A stretch of 64,000 bases of DNA, taken from Serinicoccus kebangsaanensis. Its GTDB lineage: Bacteria; Actinomycetota; Actinomycetes; Actinomycetales; Dermatophilaceae. Under the pieces are notes generated by a model. It did no database searches and was not told the origin of the DNA. It worked only from the letters and a program-made list of their open reading frames with translations. Positions 1-7,680 of the stretch are shown in pieces. Position 1 is the stretch's first letter. The number at the start of each line of letters is the position of its first letter. The stretch lies in assembly GCF_008919445.1 (NCBI RefSeq), contig NZ_VSLG01000003.1:1-64000 (forward strand). Reading direction: 5' to 3'. A program made the translations under genes and the position numbers.

Positions 1-139
1 TGACGACGTCGTGGCTGCCGCGATGATCGACCGCCTGGTCCACCACGCCGAGGTCATCAACCTGCGCGGTGACTCCTACCGGCTCAAGGATCGAGACCTC
101 GGCCGCGTCCCCGCGGCCACAAACCAGGAAGAGAACTGA
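1..139 (+). CDS. istB: IS21-family helper ATPase IstB, C-terminal end (partial)
   Basis: Read in frame from base 2, this stretch gives the last 45 residues of an IstB-like protein, containing HHAEVINLRGDSYRLK, the characteristic C-terminal block of IS21 helper ATPases, and stopping at TGA 137-139. IstB is the AAA+ partner of the IstA transposase and promotes target choice and strand transfer. The ATPase core and the upstream istA lie outside the window. The gene stops only about 60 bases before the element's right end, as is normal for IS21. Whether the element is complete cannot be judged from here. Confidence 0.88.
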   Translation, partial: DDVVAAAMIDRLVHHAEVINLRGDSYRLKDRDLGRVPAATNQEEN

Positions 140-143
140 CATG

Positions 144-193
144 CAGGGGGTCAGCTTTCACCTGCCGTCAGGGGGTCAGATTTGGCCTGCCGT
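144..193 (+). repeat. Two tandem 25-bp subterminal repeats of the IS21 right end
   Basis: Two adjacent 25-bp copies, 144-168 and 169-193, share CAGGGGGTCAG, then C or A, then TTT, two variable bases and CCTGCCGT. Such repeated blocks near the ends are the binding sites of the IS21 transposase. The copies differ at only three positions, so the end looks functional rather than decayed. Confidence 0.75.
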
Positions 194-198
194 TGACA

Positions 199-392
199 CG
201 GCTTGGCAGATACGACGCGCGCAAATCGCCTTGTACAGACTGCGCCACCACGCCCCATCCTCGCGGAACGCGGCGGTATGTCCCCACCCATGGCGATATA
301 TCGAAGGTGCGCCCTGCGGCAGGCGCATCGATGTAGGTCAGCCCGCGACTATCGCGGTGGCGCCGCCCGTCGGAAGTCTGCCCCAAGCTCAC
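199..392. other. Non-coding gap between IS end and mcrC
   Basis: This 194-base stretch between the inferred IS end and the mcrC stop holds no recognisable gene. Short open frames on both strands have no recognisable motifs. I see no clear rho-independent terminator. Confidence 0.5.
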
Positions 393-1505
393 TCACTCGG
401 GCGGTCGCGCTCGTACGGGAACTGTTGGAGCGGCACTCGGACAGGATGGAGTGATCGCCTCAAGCAGCTGGTCGGCCATGGTCGGCGCGTCGGCTGCTAG
501 GTCGACCGTCGCGAATCTGATCCGATGCCCCTGAATCACAACTTCCTCGTCAACTGGCTCGCCTACCGTTGGATGCAGCATCAACCCTTCCGACTTCGGG
601 TCGATCTCCGACGCCTCCTGGGACATCAGGTAGGCATAGATCTGGTAGACGTAGCCGCTCCTCAACTTCAGGTCGCCGAACTGGTTTGTCTTGGTTACCG
701 ACGTGAACTTGGTGTCGACGATGATTCGGCGACGACCAGGCCCCGTCGGGTGCGGCTGGACGAGCTCGATGTCGAGCTTCATGCTGGGTAGTAGTCCATC
801 CATGCCCGAGGACATGGAGGAGGCGTCCCACTTCAACCGCGAGCCGTGCTTGACCTTCCACCCTTGCGGCCGAAGGCGTAGCCGGTAAAAGCCCACGCAC
901 GCTCGCTCGAACAGGTCGCGAAGGTAGTGCTCGTTCATGTCCGGTACCGGCAAGAACTTGCTTCCATCATCGGTCGCGGGGAGCGCGAGCCCGAGCAACA
1001 GATCTGCGGCCGCGATCATCTGTCTGTCGCGTACAAGAAGCCGCTCGCGGTGCAAGCCTGGCACATGGCTGAGCGGTGGGCATGGGCCGCGGACACCTGC
1101 AGCCTCGAACTGGAGAGCAAGCGACCGCAGACGCGGCTCGCCAGGAACAAGCACTGCAGCCCGCCAGAGCGCAAACCTCACTAGGCGGTTGGCCGGGGTG
1201 TCGGTGACGACCTCATCGAAGGTGCAGTGCACCTGCCCGCGTGGCAATAACTGGTGCCGCGCAGTGGGAAGAACGTTGATCCGGCCTCGGATCCTCGTCA
1301 CCGGGCGCGAAGTCTGCCGGAATCCCACAGAGAGGCCAGTGTGCAACCTCTGCGTCACCGCATCGGCGAGAATGCCCGCGACGAGGGCGGGCAGGTCCTC
1401 GGGGTTTTCCTCGGCGGCCGCGAACTTGTGGCCGACCGCGCGGTAGAGGGAAGACGCGTAGAGCTGCAGCAGCCACACGTTCCGGATTGGGATTCTTAAA
1501 GTCAC
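393..1505 (-). CDS. mcrC: McrC-type nuclease subunit of a McrBC restriction system
   Basis: McrC is the nuclease partner of McrB; the complex cuts DNA carrying modified cytosines. The chosen start is GTG at 1505, whose bases overlap the mcrB stop (GTGA), giving a 370-residue protein beginning VTLRIPIRNVWLL; the open frame extends further upstream but only inside mcrB. The C-terminal half carries a PD-(D/E)xK nuclease core: Asp in MKLDIEL (about residue 245), then VDTKF (Asp264, Lys266) and the helical YQIYAYL motif (about 287-293). All core residues are present, so it looks active. The 4-base overlap indicates translational coupling with mcrB and a fixed stoichiometry. Base composition appears clearly less GC-rich than in the metabolic genes downstream, consistent with transfer. 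Confidence 0.9.
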   Translation of the reverse strand: MTLRIPIRNVWLLQLYASSLYRAVGHKFAAAEENPEDLPALVAGILADAVTQRLHTGLSVGFRQTSRPVTRIRGRINVLPTARHQLLPRGQVHCTFDEVVTDTPANRLVRFALWRAAVLVPGEPRLRSLALQFEAAGVRGPCPPLSHVPGLHRERLLVRDRQMIAAADLLLGLALPATDDGSKFLPVPDMNEHYLRDLFERACVGFYRLRLRPQGWKVKHGSRLKWDASSMSSGMDGLLPSMKLDIELVQPHPTGPGRRRIIVDTKFTSVTKTNQFGDLKLRSGYVYQIYAYLMSQEASEIDPKSEGLMLHPTVGEPVDEEVVIQGHRIRFATVDLAADAPTMADQLLEAITPSCPSAAPTVPVRARPPE

Positions 1506-3664
1506 GGTCCGAGCAGAGCCTGGCAGGAGGTCTCGGCAAGATCGGGCCTGTCGAACCAGTACTCCTCCAGAAGTGGACGCACGTCGGTCTCGACAACGCG
1601 CTGCCACCAGCTACGAGTGTCCAGTCCAGTTTGGACAAGGCTCACCGTCGGTGTGAAGAAACTGTGGCCGATGCAGTACTGCCGCCCGAGGGCGGAGTCC
1701 TGAGTGATGGTCTCATTGAGCGCTTCCAGTCGCTTGCCGTACACCTCCAGGCGCTCTCGGTCGTAGCCCAGCCCAGACACGTACTCCACCCAGTCATCAC
1801 CGAACTCAGGCTTGAGCTCAATGAAAGCAAACCGCCGCCTCAGCGCCATGTCCACGATAGCCAACGACCGGTCAGCGACGTTCATTGTGCCGATCAAGTG
1901 TAGATTCGGTGGAATGAAAAAGGCCTCATCCTTGCTACGGGGGTACGCCAGCCGCATTGCCTGATCGGGGAAGCGCTTGTCCGCCTCGATCAACGTGAGT
2001 AGCTCGCCGAAGATTTGAGCTGGGTTGCCACGATTGATCTCTTCGATCACCAGGACGTAGTTGTTGTCCGGGTCTGCACTCGCCTGCGTACACAGGTCCA
2101 GGAAGAAGCCATCCGTGAGCTCGAGTCCAGTCGTTGACGTCGGCCGCCATCCTCGGACGAAGTCCTCGTAAGTAAGCGATGGATGAAACTGGAGCACTTG
2201 GACCCGCTTGCTGTTCTTTTGGTTGCAGAGCGCCCAGCCGAGCCTTCGGCCCAACCAAGTCTTTCCGGTTCCGGGAGGGCCCTGCAGGATCATGTTCTTC
2301 TTGGCTCGCAGCCGCTCGAGCATCGGCTCTAGCTCCGCCTCAGGTATGAAGCACCCTTGGTCGCGGATTGATTCCAAGTCATAACTCTCGCCACGTAGGA
2401 CGTCTGCCTCTGTGTCGCTCAGATCGTCAGGAGCCGGGTTCGGTTCGGGTGCTGACAGAGCGTTCCATGCCGCTTGGGAGAATTGCGGGAACGTGTCAAA
2501 GGGCGAAGTGGAATCCGCGATCCAGGCAGCCATGGTCTCGGTGTTGGCTAGAAACTGTTCGCCGCCGAGTTTGGCGTCGAGAGAAAGGCGGCCGGCGATC
2601 GCAGGAAAGTTGGTCTTCAGGAATGCCGTGCTCGTGGAGTCATAGGATGCGAACGACCCGGGGCGGATCCAGTAGAGCGCGATGGACAACTTTCGCGCAC
2701 CAACACCCGGGCACGCATCGAAGGTTGCAACCAGCCGCTCACGCGTTGCTTCATTCGCATCAGTCGCGTAGTCGATTGCGGCACGTCCGAGGTCCCACAG
2801 CGCGTCGATGTCGTGCTCTCCACGGTCCTTCTCCCAGTGAAAGAACCACGAGTTCAAGTTGTTGAGGACAGGCACTCCAGCGAATGACGTGGGAAACGGC
2901 GGACCGAGGCTGAACTCCTCGCCGAACGCTGCGGCGATCAGAGCGCGTGCGTCGTTGCGAATGCCGCGGTTGAACGAGCCGAGCACGGTGAAGGGGTCTA
3001 TGTCGCGGACCGGACCTCTAGATCCGTCGACGCGGCGGTCACCCCGCAGGTACTTGAACAACTGGGGGCGTTGGGACGCCGTAGACGCCGCCCACAACCT
3101 TTCAAGGAGGGCTGTCCGATCTCCCCGGTACTGCATGAGTGCGTCCCCCAGTCGCGGGTAGAAGTCTGTCCATGAGTAGTCCGGCTTCGTGTCCCGCTGG
3201 GGCGTTGCCAGGAGGTGCCCTATCTCGTCTTCGCCTGTCACGATTTGAAAAAGCGTCGTCGCGGAGCTGATTTCCTCTTGGGCTGGGTACGACAGCTCGT
3301 CCCGAGGAACGCCCGTGCGAATCCACGTCACTGGCCGCCAATGCTTGTGCACGTCGCTCGTGGGATGAAGTTCGTAGGGGCCCGACACGCGGCCGATGTT
3401 GAGCGTGCTGGTCTGGCGGTCCGGACAAACAACGATGTCGCCGACCTTCACCGCGTGGACGAACCGGTACACGGTGCCTGCCTGGTAGGGGATGCTGGCA
3501 TCGTCGATCTGCGGCATCCGCTCCGACATGGCTGCCTTGAAGGCGTCGCGCGTAGCCTCCAGCTGCGCGAGGTCGCCCATCTCGTCCCAGCCGATCCGCA
3601 CGGCACCGTCCGTTACAGGATCAACGCTACTTTGATTGTTGTGGATGCCCCAGGTCGTAGCCAT
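1502..3664 (-). CDS. mcrB: McrB-type AAA+ GTPase with extended N-terminal sensor domains
   Basis: This is the motor subunit of a McrBC system, 720 residues. The C-terminal third has the McrB AAA+ signature: Walker A GPPGTGKT (462-469), Walker B YVLVIEE (536-542) and the McrB-specific MNVADRS motif (594-600). The N-terminal 150 residues, beginning WGIHNN with IGW near residue 24, resemble the PUA/EVE-like modules found in some Mrr and McrB proteins and probably read modified bases. Residues about 160-400 form a second McrB-associated region with no motif I can name. ATG 3664 is preceded by AGGAAAG at suitable spacing. E. coli McrB (about 460 residues) is much shorter and has a different N-terminus, so the recognised modification may differ. 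Confidence 0.9.
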   Translation of the reverse strand: MATTWGIHNNQSSVDPVTDGAVRIGWDEMGDLAQLEATRDAFKAAMSERMPQIDDASIPYQAGTVYRFVHAVKVGDIVVCPDRQTSTLNIGRVSGPYELHPTSDVHKHWRPVTWIRTGVPRDELSYPAQEEISSATTLFQIVTGEDEIGHLLATPQRDTKPDYSWTDFYPRLGDALMQYRGDRTALLERLWAASTASQRPQLFKYLRGDRRVDGSRGPVRDIDPFTVLGSFNRGIRNDARALIAAAFGEEFSLGPPFPTSFAGVPVLNNLNSWFFHWEKDRGEHDIDALWDLGRAAIDYATDANEATRERLVATFDACPGVGARKLSIALYWIRPGSFASYDSTSTAFLKTNFPAIAGRLSLDAKLGGEQFLANTETMAAWIADSTSPFDTFPQFSQAAWNALSAPEPNPAPDDLSDTEADVLRGESYDLESIRDQGCFIPEAELEPMLERLRAKKNMILQGPPGTGKTWLGRRLGWALCNQKNSKRVQVLQFHPSLTYEDFVRGWRPTSTTGLELTDGFFLDLCTQASADPDNNYVLVIEEINRGNPAQIFGELLTLIEADKRFPDQAMRLAYPRSKDEAFFIPPNLHLIGTMNVADRSLAIVDMALRRRFAFIELKPEFGDDWVEYVSGLGYDRERLEVYGKRLEALNETITQDSALGRQYCIGHSFFTPTVSLVQTGLDTRSWWQRVVETDVRPLLEEYWFDRPDLAETSCQALLGP

Positions 3665-4371
3665 GGTCTTATCTTTCCTGGCCCGGCGGCGATTCGGAAG
3701 GCTCGCCCTCAGATTCGGCCCACTGCCATGTCAACTTCAGCAAGCCCGGGAGGCATCGACTCTGCGCTGCTCGCGCGTCCTCGAATCGAAAGCCCACCCC
3801 CGACGCCCCAACTTCTGGATCGACGCACTCCGTCGCCGCGCTTGGGCACAGCGTGCAACCGCGTCCGTGCCAACGGCGGATCTCGTAGGGCTCTGTCCCC
3901 GGTGCATGTTCGAGCGACTGTCTGCTACGTCATATTGGGCGGAAAGACGCCCCCAACAGCCCGGAAGTCGAAACTTCACCGCTAGCGGTGCCATGCCACG
4001 CCTGGGGTGGGCGAGCGCGTACCCGCCAGTCTGGACGGCTAGCGCGTCGCCGAGTTTGCCACCTCTTCACTTCTCGACCTTTTGAGCTGGGGTTGTAGGT
4101 AGTCGACCAGGTCCGTCATCTCGCATTGCGCGTCCTGGCTCCGTGCAGCGTCGTCGTGGCCGGTGCGGAATTTCCTTACCGCCGTGCATCCGCCGGACGA
4201 CGGCCGCAATAGCTGCCAGTTCGTCGACATCTACTGGGTTCGCCTAACCTCCCTTCTCTCAGGATCGCGTCTGCGACCTAGAGTGGGTCGCGTCATACGC
4301 GGCCCGACGGGCTTCCACTCCGGACACGCCCCCACCCGCACGAGTTTCGTGCTGCCTGGGGAGTCCTGCCG
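3665..4371. other. Intergenic region between mcrB and the nuclease-helicase
   Basis: About 700 bases separate two divergent genes, so both promoters must lie here. Frames on either strand (for example 3737-3994 minus) encode arginine-rich peptides with no motifs and look spurious. I found no tRNA, repeat or hairpin. It may be the remnant of a lost island gene, but nothing recognisable remains. Confidence 0.4.
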
Positions 4372-6246
4372 GTGTTCTTGCTTCGATCGTCCGCGCAGGG
4401 GCTGTCCGTAGGCGAGGCCCAACTCGCCCAGCACATCGCGGAGCAGATGGCCATCACGACAGGTCGTTCAGCCTCCCCCTCCGAACGCCGCTCGTGGGAG
4501 CGCAGTCTCCCCCGCCTGCGCGCCGATCTCATCGACGCCGGGCTCGGCGACGTCGAGATGCTCGTCGAGTACCAGCTTCCGCTGACCAGCAAGCGCGCCG
4601 ACGTCGTCCTGGCGGGACAGCATCCGCAGACCGGACGCCCGTCATACCTCGTCGTCGAGCTGAAGCAGTGGAGCGAGGCCGAACGGTTCGAGGACAGCGA
4701 CGTCCTCGTGCGGATCGACGGCTACGGGGACCGCCCCGTGCTGCACCCGCTGGAACAGGTGCGGGGCTACTGCGACTACCTCACCGACTTCGTCGTGACC
4801 CTGGCTGAGGACGAGCACGAGCTCGCCGGCACGGCATACCTGCACAACGCGACCAACCTGGGCATCGCGGACCTGCGCGACATGGCGAGCCCTGACAGCG
4901 CGCGGCCAGCACGGATGTTCAGCGGGCAGGACCGGGGTGACTTTCTCGACTACCTGAGGAGCCGCTTCGCGCCCGGCGTGCCAGGGGCTGAGTATGCCGA
5001 CCAACTACTGGGCAGCCGCATCGCGCCCTCCAAGCAGCTCTTGGCCCTGGCGGCCGACGAGGTGCAGCGGCGGGAGCAGTTCGTGCTGCTCGACGAGCAG
5101 CGCGACGCGTACGAACTGGTCCTGCACGCGGTCGAGAGGGCGCGGCGGGGCAACACCAAGACGGCGGTCGTCGTCAGCGGCGGACCTGGCAGCGGCAAGA
5201 GCGTCATCGCGCTGTCGCTGATGGGTGAGCTGTCGCGGCAGGGGCGTGGCGTCATGCACGCGACGGGCTCACAGTCTTTCACCCAGACACTGCGAAAGGT
5301 GGCGGCTTCCCGAGCACCGCGGGTGCGCAAGCTGTTCGGCTACTTCAACGGCTTCATGGCGGCGGAGCCGAACGAGCTGGAGTGCCTGATCCTCGACGAG
5401 GCGCACCGCATCCGGGAGACGTCGGAGTCGCGGTTCACCCGCAAGGAGCACCGGACCGGGCGGCCACAGCTCGACGAGCTGCTCAGCGCTGCCCGGGTGC
5501 CGGTCTTCCTGCTCGACCAGAACCAAGTCGTGCGGCCCGGAGAGATGGGCACGGTGCTTGCGATCACCGAGTACGCCGAGTCACTGGGCATGGACGTGCA
5601 CGAAATCGACCTCGACGATCAGTTCCGGTGCGGTGGGTCGGCGCTGTATGTCGAGTGGGTCGAGCGGCTCCTCGGGCTGGCCCCGGGCGGGCCCTTCACC
5701 TGGGAGGGTGACGGGACATTCGAGCTGCACGCCGTGGACTCCCCCGAAGAGCTAGAGCACGTCTTGGCCGTGCGTCAGGACGATGGCTACACCGCGCGGA
5801 TGGCGGCAGGTTATTGCTGGCCGTGGTCGGACCCAGAGCCAGACGGGACGCTCGTGCCGGACGTGCGGATCGGTGACTGGTCGCGCCCGTGGAACCTCAA
5901 GGGCGATCGCTCGGTCGGCGGAGCGCCGGCGGCCGCGCTGTGGGCGACGGACCCTGCCGGCTTCGGGCAGGTGGGGTGCATCTACACCGCGCAGGGCTTC
6001 GAGTACGACCATGCCGGGATCATCATCGGGCCCGACCTCGTCTGGCGAGACGGTCACTGGCGCTCGGTGCGCGAAGGGAACAGGGACCCGGCCCTGCGCA
6101 ACCGCACGAAGGTGTCGGAGCACGACTTCGACCGGCTCGTGCGCAACGTCTACAAGGTGCTCCTGACGCGCGGGATGCAGACCGCCTGGATCTACTCCAC
6201 CGACCCACAGACGAGAGACTTCCTCCGAAGTCTGATGCGGAGATAG
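4372..6246 (+). CDS. PD-(D/E)xK nuclease fused to a DUF2075-type helicase
   Basis: A 624-residue two-part protein. The N-terminus has a nuclease-like core: Asp77 in KRADVVL, Glu96 and Lys98 in VVELKQW, followed by HPLEQVRGY. The rest is a superfamily 1-like DUF2075 helicase/ATPase: Walker A SGGPGSGKS (about 269-277), DEAH box (342-345), a DLDDQFRC motif, YTAQGFEYD and a C-terminal VLLTRGMQT motif. The start is GTG with GGGGAG about 10 bases upstream. Proteins of this build occur in defence islands and with restriction systems; here it lies divergently from mcrBC. It probably processes foreign or damaged nucleic acid, but its substrate is unknown. All catalytic motifs are present. GC is closer to the chromosomal value than in mcrBC, so it may have arrived separately. 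Confidence 0.8.
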   Translation: MFLLRSSAQGLSVGEAQLAQHIAEQMAITTGRSASPSERRSWERSLPRLRADLIDAGLGDVEMLVEYQLPLTSKRADVVLAGQHPQTGRPSYLVVELKQWSEAERFEDSDVLVRIDGYGDRPVLHPLEQVRGYCDYLTDFVVTLAEDEHELAGTAYLHNATNLGIADLRDMASPDSARPARMFSGQDRGDFLDYLRSRFAPGVPGAEYADQLLGSRIAPSKQLLALAADEVQRREQFVLLDEQRDAYELVLHAVERARRGNTKTAVVVSGGPGSGKSVIALSLMGELSRQGRGVMHATGSQSFTQTLRKVAASRAPRVRKLFGYFNGFMAAEPNELECLILDEAHRIRETSESRFTRKEHRTGRPQLDELLSAARVPVFLLDQNQVVRPGEMGTVLAITEYAESLGMDVHEIDLDDQFRCGGSALYVEWVERLLGLAPGGPFTWEGDGTFELHAVDSPEELEHVLAVRQDDGYTARMAAGYCWPWSDPEPDGTLVPDVRIGDWSRPWNLKGDRSVGGAPAAALWATDPAGFGQVGCIYTAQGFEYDHAGIIIGPDLVWRDGHWRSVREGNRDPALRNRTKVSEHDFDRLVRNVYKVLLTRGMQTAWIYSTDPQTRDFLRSLMRR

Positions 6247-6411
6247 CGGGCGGCGACTTGCTGCCCACGACCCACAACCACACACCGACGGATCGACAGG
6301 CTTTCGCTCATGGACACGTCGAGGGCCTGCGAGCCTCACCCTCCCGGGTGTAGCCTGACCGAACCCTGTGAACCGGCGTCACCGTGGGCGCCGCCTGGCG
6401 AGGAGCCCGTG

Positions 6412-7671
6412 ATGGCCGCTACTGCTGTCTGCTACCCCTGCACCGACACCCCTCCTGCCCCGCCGTCCTGGCGTCGGCCACGGGCGGTGCTCCCCGTCGC
6501 CGTGCTGGCGGGCCTCACCCTCACGGGCTGCGGCGGCTCGGCCGAGGCAGGCGGCTGCCCGCTCACCGAGGACACGATGAGCGCCTATCTCACGACGCTG
6601 CACGTCGAGGAACAGGTGGTGACCATCACGCCCGACGAGGAGCTGCCTGGGCTCTGCGTCTACACCGTCACCACCGCCGGGACCCCGCCGGAGGAGGGCG
6701 ACTCCGCGCGGGTGACGATCGACACGGGATGGGACGACTTCTCCACCCAGGAGGACCACGAGGCGACCCTGGCCGAGTACGCGCAGGACGACGACGACTA
6801 CACCGAGGTGCGCGAGGTCGGCGGGGTGCCGTACTTCGTCAACGTGGAGCGGGGCGCCCAGGTGGCGCTGGACGACGAGCGCTACTGGGTGACCTGGACC
6901 ATCTACGAGGACGGCGTCGTCTACCGACCCTCGCTGTCCCGCGAGACCACCGGGCTGCGCGCCGCCTGGGTGGTGGACCTGCTCATCCACACCCGGGCCG
7001 GTCAGGATCCGGACGGCTGGCGGGACGCGCAGGCTGCGGAGTCCGCCGAGCCTGCGACGGCCGAGCCCGAGGAGGACGCATCCGTCGAGGACACCGACGT
7101 GCAGGTGCAGCCCGACGACGTCGGCGCCGTGGAGCCGGGCCCCGAGGGCGGGGTCGTGGCCGCGCCGGAGACGTTGCAGGACGACAGCCTCCAGGGCGAG
7201 GGCACCGGTCCGTTCCCCGATGACGGCTCGGTCTGGCTCGGGGACGAGGGCACCGGCCCCTTCCCTGATGACGGCTCCGTCTGGCTCGGGGACGAGGAGC
7301 CTGGCACGGACCCGGGCGACGGCTCCGCTGCTGCGGATCCGGGCGACGGCACCGACCACCCCCTGGTCGGCAGCGTCCTGCCTGCCGCCGGCCCCGAGGA
7401 CGCCGCCTTCCTGCTCTGGCAGGTCTCCGGCTACCCGCCGTGCGAGGCGATGCTGCCCGGTGAGTCCTGCGTCGACGGGCCGGTGGAGGTCGGGGGCGAG
7501 GTGCTCGTCACGGCCCTGCGGGCACCGGTCCCGGACGTCCCGATCGACCCGGTGGACCCGGTCCGGGACACCGCGGTGCTGCTGCAGCCCGCCGCGGACG
7601 GCTGGACGGTCGTCCGCTACTGGGAGACCGACCAGCCGATGGTTGAGACGTTGCCCGCCTGGGCCGGCTGA
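6412..7671 (+). CDS. Predicted lipoprotein with acidic repeat linker
   Basis: The N-terminus has basic residues, a hydrophobic stretch and the lipobox LTGC followed by GGS, so the product should be exported and lipid-anchored. ATG 6412 (or the adjacent GTG 6409) is preceded by GAGGAG; an in-frame ATG at 6310 lacks a good ribosome site and would give an implausible leader. The protein has about 419 residues. The first half after the anchor is a globular region of no recognised family. A long Asp/Glu/Gly/Pro-rich linker follows, with two exact-register 16-residue repeats, and then a C-terminal globular part with a Cys pair (PPCEAML and GESCVDG). Function unknown; possibly a cell-surface sensor or binding protein. 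Confidence 0.7.
   Translation: MAATAVCYPCTDTPPAPPSWRRPRAVLPVAVLAGLTLTGCGGSAEAGGCPLTEDTMSAYLTTLHVEEQVVTITPDEELPGLCVYTVTTAGTPPEEGDSARVTIDTGWDDFSTQEDHEATLAEYAQDDDDYTEVREVGGVPYFVNVERGAQVALDDERYWVTWTIYEDGVVYRPSLSRETTGLRAAWVVDLLIHTRAGQDPDGWRDAQAAESAEPATAEPEEDASVEDTDVQVQPDDVGAVEPGPEGGVVAAPETLQDDSLQGEGTGPFPDDGSVWLGDEGTGPFPDDGSVWLGDEEPGTDPGDGSAAADPGDGTDHPLVGSVLPAAGPEDAAFLLWQVSGYPPCEAMLPGESCVDGPVEVGGEVLVTALRAPVPDVPIDPVDPVRDTAVLLQPAADGWTVVRYWETDQPMVETLPAWAG
7198..7293 (+). repeat. Two tandem 48-bp in-frame repeats in the lipoprotein gene
   Basis: Bases 7198-7245 and 7246-7293 encode identical 16-residue units, EGTGPFPDDGSVWLGD. The DNA copies differ only at third codon positions, so the duplication is old enough to have drifted silently while the peptide was kept. 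A shorter derivative, EEPGTDPGDGS, follows. Confidence 0.85.
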
Positions 7672-7680
7672 GACACCGCC

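Larger units (their letters stand above)
1..198 (+). mobile_element. Right end of an IS21-family insertion sequence
   Basis: The istB tail is followed by two tandem subterminal repeats and then a TTGACA end at 193-198, matching the multiple terminal repeats and CA-3' ends of IS21 elements. The element therefore enters the window from the left and its right boundary is placed near 198 by inference. It sits directly next to the mcrBC restriction operon, which fits the common association of transposons with defence islands. The target-site duplication cannot be checked because the left end is missing. Confidence 0.75.
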
